A DNA stretch of 64,000 nucleotides from QHXW01 sp963752965. Its GTDB lineage: Bacteria > Acidobacteriota > Terriglobia > Bryobacterales > Bryobacteraceae. The stretch lies in the NCBI GenBank assembly GCA_963752965.1, contig CAVWAJ010000009.1:434001-498000 (forward strand). Reading direction: 5' to 3'. The translations under genes and the position numbers were made by a program. A model generated the notes under the pieces. The model was not told where the DNA came from. It was given only the letters and a program-made list of their open reading frames with translations, and made no database searches. Positions 8,337-17,056 of this stretch are shown here, piece after piece; within the stretch, counting starts at the first letter, position 1; each line of letters opens with the position of its first letter.

Positions 8337-10088
8337 ATGGAGCGTATCGGCCGGTATCAGATCATCAAGGAACTGGGTCGCGGCGCCATGGGCGTGGTGT
8401 ACCTGGCCGTGGACCCGACCATTGGCCGTAACGTAGCCATCAAGACCATCCGGCTGGGAGAGGTTACCGATCCCGAGGAGCGCGCCAAGCTGCGGGAACG
8501 CCTCTTTCGCGAGGCGCGGTCGGCAGGCATTCTTTCCCACCCGGGCATCGTCACCATCTACGACATGGAAGAACACGACGACGTGGCCTTCATCGCCATG
8601 GAGTTCGTAGATGGGCCCACGCTCGATCAGCTCCTTTCCACACGCGAGGCCATCCCCCCCGCCCGGATGATGAGCATTCTGCGGCAGACCGCGGCCGCGC
8701 TCGATTACGCGCACGCCAAGAGCATCGTGCATCGCGACATCAAGCCGGCGAACATCATGATCGCCTCCGATGGCGCCGTGAAAATCACGGATTTCGGCAT
8801 CGCCAAAGTCACCACCTCGCAGCAATACACACAAACGGGCACGATCCTGGGTACGCCCAACTACATGTCGCCCGAACAGGTGCAAGGGCTGGCAGTGGCC
8901 GGGCGCGCGGACCAGTTTTCGCTGGCCGTGATCGCATTCGAGATGCTGACCGGCGACCGCCCGTTTACCGGAGAACATCTCACCACGGTGGTCTACAAGA
9001 TCGTCGCCGAGGAACCGCCGCCAGTCCAGCGTTTGAATCCGACGCTCGGACAGCAGATAGACACTGTGTTGCGTCGCGGGCTGACCAAGAAGCCGGAAGG
9101 CCGTTACCCTTCGTGCATCGAGTTCGTGAACAGCCTGGATGCCGCCTGCGCAAACACGCAGGGCTGGAAAAACCTGCCGCGCGGCGGCAGCATGAGCCTG
9201 CCTACGGTGATGAGCGAGGCGCCCACACGCAGCACGATGTTCAGCTCCGGGGCGACCACCGAAGAAGTTCTCGCACGGCGCCGAAGCCGTTGGAAATGGG
9301 TGTTGCCTTTCGCCGCGGCGCTGGTGGTGGCTCTGGGCCTGATCGGATTGATCGCTTGGCAATTCGGCACGGATTTGGGGACCAGCCGCCCGGTACCGCC
9401 ACCGGCGGCGCAGACCGCTTCGAATCCGCCTCCCACTGAAACGGCGCCCGCCCCGGTGGTGGAGGAAAAGAAACCAAGCCCAATGGAACCTGCCCCGGCC
9501 GCAAATCCGACAAGCGAGCCGCCGGTCAGTGCGAAACAGGAAACACCGCCGGAAAGCGACGGCCAGAATGCAAAACAACCGGCCGAAGCCGCCGACACCG
9601 CGCCGGAACAGCCGCAACCCGAGCGTCCCAAACCGGAGCGGCCCAAGTTGAAGCCCCGGCCCCCCACGGGGCCGCAGGACGTTTTCGTGACCAGTGACCC
9701 GCCTGGCGCCACCGCCATGTTGGACAACAATCCGTCGGTATCCTGCAAAACGCCATGCATTCTCAGCGTGATGCCGGGCGTGCACGCGATATCCTTCAAC
9801 CAATCCGGTTATCAGCAGGAGAGTCGCGAGGTTCGCATCATCGACAGCCCGTACGAAGTGCCATTAGTGAGGCTTCGTGCGCACGGAGGCACTCTCATGG
9901 TAGCTTCCGACCCGGTAGGCGCCACGATCTTTCTGAACGATAAGCCAGCAGAGAGAATCACGCCCGCTCAGATTGGCCTGCCGCCTGGCACTTACAATGT
10001 GCGAGTGGAAAAGAACGGCCTCAAGAAATCGGAAACTGTCGAGATCCACAATGGCGAAACCAGGTGGTTGAAGATTCTGATGCAATAG
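8337..10088 (+). CDS. Hanks-type Ser/Thr protein kinase with C-terminal PEGA domains
   Basis: A 583-residue membrane-anchored kinase. The N-terminal catalytic domain (about residues 5-265) has the glycine loop GRGAMG (14-19), ATP-binding Lys36, catalytic HRD at 132-134 and a DFG motif about 20 residues later, so it should be active. A single transmembrane helix (WVLPFAAALVVALGLIGLIAW, about 322-342) follows, then a long Pro/Glu/Ala-rich linker, then two PEGA-like beta domains with the hallmark phrases SDPPGATAMLDN and SDPVGATIFLND. In this topology the kinase is cytoplasmic and the PEGA repeats lie outside the membrane, where they may bind cell-wall or surface polysaccharide. Its substrates are not evident from neighbours. 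Confidence 0.93.
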   Translation: MERIGRYQIIKELGRGAMGVVYLAVDPTIGRNVAIKTIRLGEVTDPEERAKLRERLFREARSAGILSHPGIVTIYDMEEHDDVAFIAMEFVDGPTLDQLLSTREAIPPARMMSILRQTAAALDYAHAKSIVHRDIKPANIMIASDGAVKITDFGIAKVTTSQQYTQTGTILGTPNYMSPEQVQGLAVAGRADQFSLAVIAFEMLTGDRPFTGEHLTTVVYKIVAEEPPPVQRLNPTLGQQIDTVLRRGLTKKPEGRYPSCIEFVNSLDAACANTQGWKNLPRGGSMSLPTVMSEAPTRSTMFSSGATTEEVLARRRSRWKWVLPFAAALVVALGLIGLIAWQFGTDLGTSRPVPPPAAQTASNPPPTETAPAPVVEEKKPSPMEPAPAANPTSEPPVSAKQETPPESDGQNAKQPAEAADTAPEQPQPERPKPERPKLKPRPPTGPQDVFVTSDPPGATAMLDNNPSVSCKTPCILSVMPGVHAISFNQSGYQQESREVRIIDSPYEVPLVRLRAHGGTLMVASDPVGATIFLNDKPAERITPAQIGLPPGTYNVRVEKNGLKKSETVEIHNGETRWLKILMQ

Positions 10089-10140
10089 AATCGCCCAGAC
10101 TGCGCTCGTGATACCTTGTCACAGCCAGCGTGAATCGCAC

Positions 10141-11538
10141 ATGACCTCGCAGCGATCCATTCTGCAATACATCATCCTCGTGGGTCTCCCGTTGCTCGGC
10201 GTGATTGTTGTGCTCGAGCTGGGGAAGAACACTACTGCGCCCCTTCCGATGAGCGGGCCGCAGATAAGCCTCGGCACGAACCCGGCGGCGCCCCTCGCGC
10301 CGAACTTAGTGACACTTCTATTGCAGGTGGCGGCAATCGTGATCACCGCTCGGCTCGTCGGCGTTCTGTTCCAACGAATCGGCCAGCCTCAGGTTATGGG
10401 AGAAACCGTCGCCGGCATCATGCTCGGGCCATCCTTCTTAGGTTGGGTAGCGCCGGGACTATCACGCGCTCTGTTTCCCGCCGCCAGCTTGAGCTATCTT
10501 GGCGCGCTAAGTCAGGTTGGGCTGTTACTGTTCATGTTTCTGGTTGGATTGGAATTCAACTCCACCCGGATTCGCAATCTCGGACGTGCCGTGTTGCTCA
10601 CCAGCCATGTCAGCATCAGCTTGCCGTTTTTCCTCGGCTCGCTCGCGGCGCTCTTCTTGTATCCCCGGCTATCCGACCGCCACGTCACGTTTCCCGCGTT
10701 TGCTCTCTTTCTCGGCGCGGCGATGAGCATCACCGCCTTCCCCGTGTTGGCCCGCATTCTCGCGGAGCGCCGTTTGACGCGCAGTGAACTCGGAGCACTC
10801 GCCATCGCCTGCGCCGCGGTCGATGACGTCACCGCGTGGGGCATCCTGGCCTACATCGTTGCTTTCGTGCGCGCCAACCAGCAGTCCAGCCCGCTCTGGA
10901 CCACGTTCGCCGGAGTCACCGCTTTTGTCCTGCTTATGATCTACGGCGTGCGGCCGCTGTTGCGGCACTTCCACGCTGCATTCCTACGTCACGGGCGTGT
11001 CACCGAAACCATGATGGCCGTCCTTCTTCTCTTGTTGCTCTTGTCAGCCGCAATGACCGAGTGGCTAGGCATCCACCTCTTGTTCGGCGCTTTCTTGTTC
11101 GGAGCGATCCTCCCCCGGGACGACGGCTTCCTTCGCGGCGTCACCGATAAATTGGAATCCATCACGCTAGTGCTCCTGCTGCCCCTGTTTTTCGCCTTCA
11201 CCGGCTTGCGCACATCCATCGGCGTGGTTCGCGGCAGAGAGATGTGGCTCTACTGCCTGCTCATCATCGTGATCGCCATCGCAGGAAAGCTGGGCGGCTC
11301 CACCATCGCCTCGCGAGCCGCCGGCGTACCCTGGCGCAACGCGCTAGCGCTGGGAATCCTTATGAACACGCGCGGCCTCATGGAACTCGTAATTCTCAAC
11401 ATCGGCCTCGAATTCGGCGTGATCAATCAAGCCTTGTTCTCGATGATGGTGCTCATGGCCCTGGTCACCACCTTCCTCACCACTCCACTACTTGAGATGG
11501 TCAATCCGGTTCGCCAAGCTGAGCTGGTGGAGCACTGA
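10141..11538 (+). CDS. CPA2-family cation/proton antiporter
   Basis: A 465-residue integral membrane protein with about 12-13 predicted helices, matching Na+(K+)/H+ exchanger-domain proteins of the CPA2/KefB group. Conserved pieces include the GxxxAGIMLGPSFLG segment near residue 85, FLVGLEFNSTRIRN, and AAVDDVTAW, which carries the acidic residue pair used in ion exchange. No C-terminal TrkA-N (KefB/C) nucleotide-binding domain is present, so it is the short exchanger form. I chose the ATG at 10141; an in-frame GTG at 10108 would add 11 polar residues. It starts about 50 bases after the kinase and may be co-transcribed with it. The transported ion is inferred only. Confidence 0.88.
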   Translation: MTSQRSILQYIILVGLPLLGVIVVLELGKNTTAPLPMSGPQISLGTNPAAPLAPNLVTLLLQVAAIVITARLVGVLFQRIGQPQVMGETVAGIMLGPSFLGWVAPGLSRALFPAASLSYLGALSQVGLLLFMFLVGLEFNSTRIRNLGRAVLLTSHVSISLPFFLGSLAALFLYPRLSDRHVTFPAFALFLGAAMSITAFPVLARILAERRLTRSELGALAIACAAVDDVTAWGILAYIVAFVRANQQSSPLWTTFAGVTAFVLLMIYGVRPLLRHFHAAFLRHGRVTETMMAVLLLLLLLSAAMTEWLGIHLLFGAFLFGAILPRDDGFLRGVTDKLESITLVLLLPLFFAFTGLRTSIGVVRGREMWLYCLLIIVIAIAGKLGGSTIASRAAGVPWRNALALGILMNTRGLMELVILNIGLEFGVINQALFSMMVLMALVTTFLTTPLLEMVNPVRQAELVEH

Positions 11539-11724
11539 TACTGAGCCACGCGCGTCAGCAAGTGGTTTTGAACCGAGTAACGAAGGTTCCTGGATTTCCT
11601 CGGCGTCTCCGCGCCTCGGCGGTGAAAAACTTGCGTTCGATCTTGCGGTTCGTGCAGACTCACTCACCCACCCGCTTCCCCTCCCATCGAATGTTATGAT
11701 GACCGACGACAAGGAGGTGACGCC

Positions 11725-12840
11725 ATGCTCACGCGCCGTGGATTTGCGGGAGTTGGTTTCGCGGCTCTCGCGGGCCGCATGTTGCCGGAAGCGGCTTACG
11801 CTCAGCGCGCCGCCGTCAAAGGTCCGTTGCCGCCCGGCATGGTTTGGCTGAACGCGAACGAGAATCCTGCGGGACCGCCGCGCTCGTCCGTCGAAGCCAT
11901 GGCCAAAGTGCTTCCCGAAGGTGGCCGGTATCACTACCAGGAATTCGGCGACTTCTACGCCGCGATTGCGCGGAGCGAGGACCTTGCACCGGAGCAGATC
12001 CTGGTCGGCTCCGGGTCGAGCGAGGTGCTGCACGTCGCCGTCGACACCTTCACCTCACCCACGCGCCCATTGATTACAGTCGCACCCACTTTCGAAGGTC
12101 CCGTAGAACTTACCAGCAAGGCATTGGGCCGTCCTGTGATCCAGGTCCCGCTCGCCCCTCCATATGCGGCTGACGTGAAAGCGCTCGCCGAGCGCGCCGA
12201 GAACGCCGGGGGCGGGTTGATCTACCTCTGCAATCCAAACAATCCCACGTCGTCGATTACTCCCAAGAAAGATATGGCGTGGCTGACCGATAACCTGCCA
12301 CCCAACACCATCCTGCTCATCGACGAAGCCTACTCCCACTTCGCCGACACACCGGATTTCGAAAGCGCACTCAACTACGTTCGCCAGGGACGCAATGTCG
12401 TGGTCACGCGCACGTTTTCGAAGATCTACGGCATGGCGGGGTTGCGTGCGGGGTTCGCCTGCGCCTCGCCGGAGCTGATCGCGAAGATGGCGCCCTTCCG
12501 CAATAATGTCATCTCCATCGTGACGGTGCGGGCGGTGCTCGCGGCGCTCGATGAATCCAAAACACTCATTCCGGAGCGCCGCGCGCAGTACATCCGGATT
12601 CGCCGCGAGCTCTGTGAATGGCTGCGCGACCGTGGCCTCTCCTACATCGAGCCACAGGCCAACTTCGTCATGATTGACGTGGGACGCGACGCGCACGAGT
12701 TTATTTCCGGCATGCCGCCCAAAGGCGTCGCTGTGGGCCGTCCCTTCCCGCCGATGACGAATTACTTGCGTGTAACCATCGGCACAGATTCTGATATGGC
12801 TAAATTTCGTGATGTCTTCTGGAGCGTGTACAAAGCATGA
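11725..12840 (+). CDS. Tat-exported HisC-like PLP aminotransferase
   Basis: A 371-residue fold-type I aminotransferase of the histidinol-phosphate aminotransferase group. It begins with a twin-arginine signal (MLTRRGFAGVGFAAL, likely cleavage after AYA), so it should be folded with its cofactor in the cytoplasm and exported. The start is supported by an AAGGAGG site 7 bases upstream. PLP-binding features include NANENPAGPP, the LCNPNNPT motif with the ring-contacting Asn, LIDEAYSHF with the pyridine-binding Asp, and the Schiff-base Lys233 in RTFSKIYGMAGLRAGF. Cytoplasmic HisC makes histidine; an exported copy cannot serve that pathway, so another amino substrate is likely. Its stop overlaps the next gene (ATGA), which encodes a triple RidA protein. 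Confidence 0.9.
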   Translation: MLTRRGFAGVGFAALAGRMLPEAAYAQRAAVKGPLPPGMVWLNANENPAGPPRSSVEAMAKVLPEGGRYHYQEFGDFYAAIARSEDLAPEQILVGSGSSEVLHVAVDTFTSPTRPLITVAPTFEGPVELTSKALGRPVIQVPLAPPYAADVKALAERAENAGGGLIYLCNPNNPTSSITPKKDMAWLTDNLPPNTILLIDEAYSHFADTPDFESALNYVRQGRNVVVTRTFSKIYGMAGLRAGFACASPELIAKMAPFRNNVISIVTVRAVLAALDESKTLIPERRAQYIRIRRELCEWLRDRGLSYIEPQANFVMIDVGRDAHEFISGMPPKGVAVGRPFPPMTNYLRVTIGTDSDMAKFRDVFWSVYKA

Positions 12841-14051
12841 GCATACGTTGGGCATTACTACTATTGGCGACTATGAGCGCCGGTGCGGAAACTCGCGCGA
12901 TCTTTCCGCCGGGGGTGAAGCCTGTGGGACCTTACAGTCCCGGCATCCTCGCCGGCGATTTTCTCTATGTCTCGGGCCAGGGTGCGCGGCACACCGATGG
13001 CCAGTTGCCCGCCAGCTTTGAAGAACAGGCCACGCAGTGCCTGGAAAATGTCAAGACTATCGTCGAAGCCGCCGGCCTGACCATGGAGCACGTCGTCTAC
13101 ACGCAGGTTTACCTCGACAACATGGCGAACTTCGATGCCATGAATCGCGTCTACGCGCGCTACTTTCCGGCCAGCCCGCCGGCCCGGGCCACGTTGGGCG
13201 TCGCGCACCTGCCGACTGACACGCCCATCGAGATCAGCGCCGTGGCCGTGCTTGACCTGGCGCACAAGAAACCGATCATACCCGCCGGCTATAAGAGCTC
13301 CGCGCCGCTGACGCCCGGTATCCAGGCGGGCGACCGGCTCTACATCTCCGGCCAGCAAGGGCGCGATCCCGATACCGGAAAAATCCCCGACGATCCCGGC
13401 GATCAGGTTCGTCTCGCTTTCGATCGCTTCCACCAGGTGCTGACCGCGGCGGGCATGGATTATGCCAACGTCGTGTTCGTCAATCCATATTTGACCGCTA
13501 AGATGCCGGCGAAGGCCATGAACGACATCTACGCGAGCCATTTTGAATTCGGCAACACGCCCGCTAGAGCTACTATCCACGTCTCCTCGCTGCCGCATGA
13601 TGCCGGCATCGAGTTCACCGGCGTTGCTATCGGTGATCTTTCCAAGCGCCGCGCCGTACGCCCCAAGAACATGCAGCCCAGCCCGACCGCGAGCCCGTGC
13701 GTCTTCGCCGGAGATACGTTTTACTGCTCCGCCAAATCGGCCTTCATTCCCGGCCCGAATCTCGGCATTTACTCCCAGGACGTGGAAACGCAGGTCCGTA
13801 TGACGATGCGCAATCTGCTGGATGGGCTGGAAGAGGCTGGCCTCAATTTCTCGAACGTCGTCTCGAGTAACGTGTACCTCGACAATCTCGAGGAGTTCGG
13901 GAAGATGAACGGCGTCTACGCAAAATACTTCAGCGCGCAGCCACCAACCCGGACCACCGTGGCTCCACTGCCGCCAGTCGAGCGCAAGCGCGACGCCAAC
14001 GATCACTGGCCGATGATCGAGCAGATTTCGATTATTGCGGTGGCACAGTGA
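12837..14051 (+). CDS. Exported protein with three tandem RidA (YjgF) domains
   Basis: A 404-residue product with a short signal peptide (MSIRWALLLLATMSAGA). Three RidA/YjgF domains follow at about 22-140, 148-267 and 275-402. The first two have the family signature with the substrate-binding arginine (Arg117 in PPARATLGVAHLP, Arg244 in TPARATIHVSSLP) and the late glutamate (Glu132, Glu259). The third keeps Arg372 and Glu395, but its loop is altered and carries an insertion. Classical RidA is a homotrimer with active sites between subunits that hydrolyses reactive enamines/imines released by PLP enzymes. A single chain with three domains could form the trimer by itself. It directly follows, and overlaps by four bases, the gene for an exported PLP aminotransferase, an apt partner. 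Confidence 0.88.
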   Translation: MSIRWALLLLATMSAGAETRAIFPPGVKPVGPYSPGILAGDFLYVSGQGARHTDGQLPASFEEQATQCLENVKTIVEAAGLTMEHVVYTQVYLDNMANFDAMNRVYARYFPASPPARATLGVAHLPTDTPIEISAVAVLDLAHKKPIIPAGYKSSAPLTPGIQAGDRLYISGQQGRDPDTGKIPDDPGDQVRLAFDRFHQVLTAAGMDYANVVFVNPYLTAKMPAKAMNDIYASHFEFGNTPARATIHVSSLPHDAGIEFTGVAIGDLSKRRAVRPKNMQPSPTASPCVFAGDTFYCSAKSAFIPGPNLGIYSQDVETQVRMTMRNLLDGLEEAGLNFSNVVSSNVYLDNLEEFGKMNGVYAKYFSAQPPTRTTVAPLPPVERKRDANDHWPMIEQISIIAVAQ

Positions 14052-14053
14052 CC

Positions 14054-15763
14054 ATGCGGATTCCCGTTCTAGTAATTTTCCTGGCCACCGTCGCATATTC
14101 GCAACACGCCGACCTGATTCTGCATCACGGCAAGATCGTCACAGTAGACTCGCAGTTCCACATTGTCGATGCGATCGCTATCCGCGGCGACCGCATCCTC
14201 GGCGTCGGCACACGCGAAGAATTAGCGAAGTTCGCCGGCCCGAATACCCAGCAAGTCGATCTGAAAGGTAGGACCGTCCTGCCCGGATTGATGGACGGCC
14301 ACTCGCACGCCTACGAAGCCTCGTTGTATGAGTTCGATCACGAAGTCCCCGATATGGAGACCATCGCTGACGTACTTCGCTATATCCGGTCACGGGCGGC
14401 GGTTTCCAAGCCCGGTGACTGGATTGTACTCACCCAGGTTTTCGTTACCCGCTTGCGCGATCAGCGCTTTCCCACCCGCGCGGAGCTGGATGAGGCGGCG
14501 CCGCAAAATCCGGTTTATTTTGGCACTGGTCCCGACGCTTCCGTAAACTCGCTCGCGCTTAAGGCCAGCGGAATCAACAAGGACTTTCAAATCACCGACG
14601 GAAAGGCGGGCCGGATTGAGCGCGATGCCACCGGCGAGCCCACCGGCATCCTGCGCAGTTGCGTGCGCCTCGTGAAAATGCAGTCCGCCGAGAAGAAACC
14701 CACGGATGCCGATCGCCGCCAGCGCCTCAAGATGATGCTGGCGGACTATAACTCCGTTGGAATCACTAGCCTCTCCGAGCGCGACCTGGGCGACGAAGGC
14801 CTTGAAATCTACCGCGGCTTACACCATGCCGGCGAGCTAAACTGCCGCGTGTACGTTATGTATAGCGTCGATGCGCAGATGCCGCTCGATCAGATTGAGG
14901 CCCGTATGTTGAAGGCGGCTCGCGACCCTTTGCACGCTTATAACAATATGTTGTGGCTGCGCGGCACGAAGTCGTATATGGATGGCGGCATGCTCACCGG
15001 CAGTGCATACATGCTCCAACCGTGGGGCGTCAGCAAAGTCTATTCCATCACCGATCCCACCTACCGCGGCATGCGCTACATCGAAGCCGGGAAACTGTAT
15101 CAAATGGCGAAGTTTGCGCTGAAAAATGATTTGCAATTCACCACGCATTCGGTGGGTGACGGCGCGGTGCAGGGCATGATCGACGCCTACACGGAGGTCA
15201 ACAACGACTTTTCGATTCGGTCCGGGCGGCCGTGCATCACCCATGCCAACTTTATGAGCGCTGAGATGATCCGCAAGATAAAGGACTTAGGAATCGTGCT
15301 GGACCTTCAACCCGACTGGTTATGGCTGGATGGCGCGACGCTCCAAAAGCAGTTTGGCAACGAGCGAACAACGTACTTTCAACCTTATAAGAGTTTATTT
15401 GAAGCCGGAGTCCCGGTGGGCGGGGGTTCCGACCACATGCAGAAAATCGGCAGTTTCCGGTCGATCAATCCCTACAACCCATTTTTGGGGATGTGGATTA
15501 CGCTGACGAGGCAGCCGCGGTGGACTGATCAGCCGCTGCATCCGGAACAGCGCATCTCACGGGAGCAGGCCATCCGGCTATATACGATCAACAATGCGTA
15601 CTTGACCTTCGAAGAAAAAGAGAAAGGATCACTCGAAGCCGGCAAGCTGGCCGACCTCATTGTTCTGGACAAGGACATTCTGACTTGCCCGACCGACGAG
15701 GTGCGAACGATCCAGGTGGAACAAACGTACCTCGGCGGCAAGGTAGTGTACCAGCGCCACTGA
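14054..15763 (+). CDS. Exported amidohydrolase, YtcJ-like (amidohydrolase 3 family)
   Basis: A 569-residue metal-dependent hydrolase with a signal peptide (MRIPVLVIFLATVAYS). It shows the composite-domain start of the superfamily (ADLILHHGKIVTVD), the first metal motif MDGHSHAYE (HxH), a later THSVGDGA histidine, and the GGGSDHM aspartate motif, with the C-terminal GSLEAGKLADLIVLDKD strand typical of the amidohydrolase 3/YtcJ group. Family members hydrolyse C-N bonds in amides or cyclic amides; the substrate here is unknown. A GTG at 14048, overlapping the previous stop as GTGA, is an alternative start. It is the third exported enzyme in one operon with the aminotransferase and triple RidA protein, which suggests a periplasmic route for an amino or amide compound. 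Confidence 0.88.
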   Translation: MRIPVLVIFLATVAYSQHADLILHHGKIVTVDSQFHIVDAIAIRGDRILGVGTREELAKFAGPNTQQVDLKGRTVLPGLMDGHSHAYEASLYEFDHEVPDMETIADVLRYIRSRAAVSKPGDWIVLTQVFVTRLRDQRFPTRAELDEAAPQNPVYFGTGPDASVNSLALKASGINKDFQITDGKAGRIERDATGEPTGILRSCVRLVKMQSAEKKPTDADRRQRLKMMLADYNSVGITSLSERDLGDEGLEIYRGLHHAGELNCRVYVMYSVDAQMPLDQIEARMLKAARDPLHAYNNMLWLRGTKSYMDGGMLTGSAYMLQPWGVSKVYSITDPTYRGMRYIEAGKLYQMAKFALKNDLQFTTHSVGDGAVQGMIDAYTEVNNDFSIRSGRPCITHANFMSAEMIRKIKDLGIVLDLQPDWLWLDGATLQKQFGNERTTYFQPYKSLFEAGVPVGGGSDHMQKIGSFRSINPYNPFLGMWITLTRQPRWTDQPLHPEQRISREQAIRLYTINNAYLTFEEKEKGSLEAGKLADLIVLDKDILTCPTDEVRTIQVEQTYLGGKVVYQRH

Positions 15764-15765
15764 GA

Positions 15766-17052
15766 TCACTTCAGCGCCGCGATCAGCTCTCCGGTCTGGT
15801 GCAGCAGATTCCAGCCAGCCTTTTCGACGGCGTATTGCGCATCGTAGAAGGCGATCCATTTTTCGTCCTCGGCGAAGCGCGCCTGCTCTAACTGCTGGAG
15901 CGTCGCGCGGCCCTCGTTCATTTGCGTGAGCAGAATGGAAACCTGGTCGCGCGACACTTCGAGGTCGAGCTTTGCCACTTCACGCGCCGTATCGGCTTTG
16001 TGCAAGGTCTGGAAGTTCTGCCGGGTCTCCAGAGAGATGCGATTGCGCGTGGCGGTCATCTGAATACGCAGGCGTGCAGCCTCCTCTTCAGCTTGCGCGC
16101 GCGCAGCACTCGGCCCCGACCCGGTCAATATGGGGACCGTGATGGACATGCCAATCTCGCCGTTATTGCGCTGAAATTGGCGGAAGTAGTTCGTGTAGTT
16201 ATTGAACTTCGCGAACAAGCCCCACTGCGCGACCAGATCGATCGTAGGCACGCGAGCGGCCTTTTGGGCGCGAACGTCGAGCCCCTTGGCGATGAGCGCC
16301 GATTCCATCCTGCGCAGCTCTTTGCTCGACTCCAATGCGCTTTGAATCGCCGCCTCTTCGCTCGTGGGTGGGGACGGAACGGCCGGCTCCTCCGCCGCCG
16401 CGCGAACCTGATCATCCGCGGCGAAGCCCAGCACGATGGCCAGTTCGCGTTCGGCGGCATCTTGATCGTCCGCCAACTGCTCGACGCGTTGGAGCCCCCG
16501 CGCAACACTGAGCGCAGCGCGCTTGGATTCGATCGGCAGCTCACGGCCCTCGGCGACACGCGACTCCACGGCCTGCTGTATAATTCGCAAGCTGTCCACC
16601 TGCTTGCGAGCGAGGCCGGCGAGGCGTGCCGCCCGCTGCGCGTCGAGGAACATCGCTGTGGTGCGAAGCGCAATTTCATCCCGCTTCGCTTCGGTAGCGA
16701 TGCCCGCCCCGCGCGTATTCTCGCGCGCAGCTGCCGCCATGTAGCTCTGCTGCCGGTTGAAGATGTCCTCGCGCGCCCGCGCCTGCACAATGGAGGGTGC
16801 CGCGCCGTCAATGCTCATTGGGAAGCCGTTGGTGTAAGCGAGGCCGCTACCCGCCCCAATTGTTGGACTGAACGGAGCTTTTGCCAACCGCGCGGACTGC
16901 GCCGCCTTCTGTTCGTCCAGTCGCGCCATCGCGATGTCTGGGTTCTGATGCAGTGCGCGCTCGACCGCTTGCCGCAGGCTCAGCGTATGAACCTCAGCTC
17001 GGACCCCAACCGCCAAAGACGTCAGCAACAAAAAATGAAAAAGCCTGTGCAT
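15766..17052 (-). CDS. TolC-family outer-membrane channel protein
   Basis: A 428-residue protein with a signal peptide (MHRLFHFLLLTSLAVGVRA) followed by the two long coiled-coil repeats of outer-membrane efflux proteins: LSLRQAVERALHQNPDIAMARL at the start of repeat one, and long helical stretches rich in Ala, Glu, Gln and Arg in both halves. TolC-family trimers form the outer-membrane/periplasmic exit duct for RND, MFP-linked or type I systems. No inner-membrane pump or adaptor gene is adjacent. The start lies only four bases after the stop of the FAD oxidoreductase, so it is the last gene of the polyamine/SPFH operon. This placement suggests a role in export or envelope maintenance linked to that operon, which is inference. 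Confidence 0.85.
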   Translation of the reverse strand: MHRLFHFLLLTSLAVGVRAEVHTLSLRQAVERALHQNPDIAMARLDEQKAAQSARLAKAPFSPTIGAGSGLAYTNGFPMSIDGAAPSIVQARAREDIFNRQQSYMAAAARENTRGAGIATEAKRDEIALRTTAMFLDAQRAARLAGLARKQVDSLRIIQQAVESRVAEGRELPIESKRAALSVARGLQRVEQLADDQDAAERELAIVLGFAADDQVRAAAEEPAVPSPPTSEEAAIQSALESSKELRRMESALIAKGLDVRAQKAARVPTIDLVAQWGLFAKFNNYTNYFRQFQRNNGEIGMSITVPILTGSGPSAARAQAEEEAARLRIQMTATRNRISLETRQNFQTLHKADTAREVAKLDLEVSRDQVSILLTQMNEGRATLQQLEQARFAEDEKWIAFYDAQYAVEKAGWNLLHQTGELIAALK

Positions 17053-17056
17053 GAGG

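Noticed and set aside
8331..9803. 490-codon open frame on the minus strand under the Ser/Thr kinase
   Set aside because: It is antisense to a kinase with all catalytic motifs; the translation is rich in Arg, Gly and His as expected for a shadow of GC-rich coding DNA and has no domain.
12861..14096. 411-codon minus strand open frame
   Set aside because: Antisense of the triple RidA gene, composed of Arg/His/Gly/Val-rich shadow sequence.
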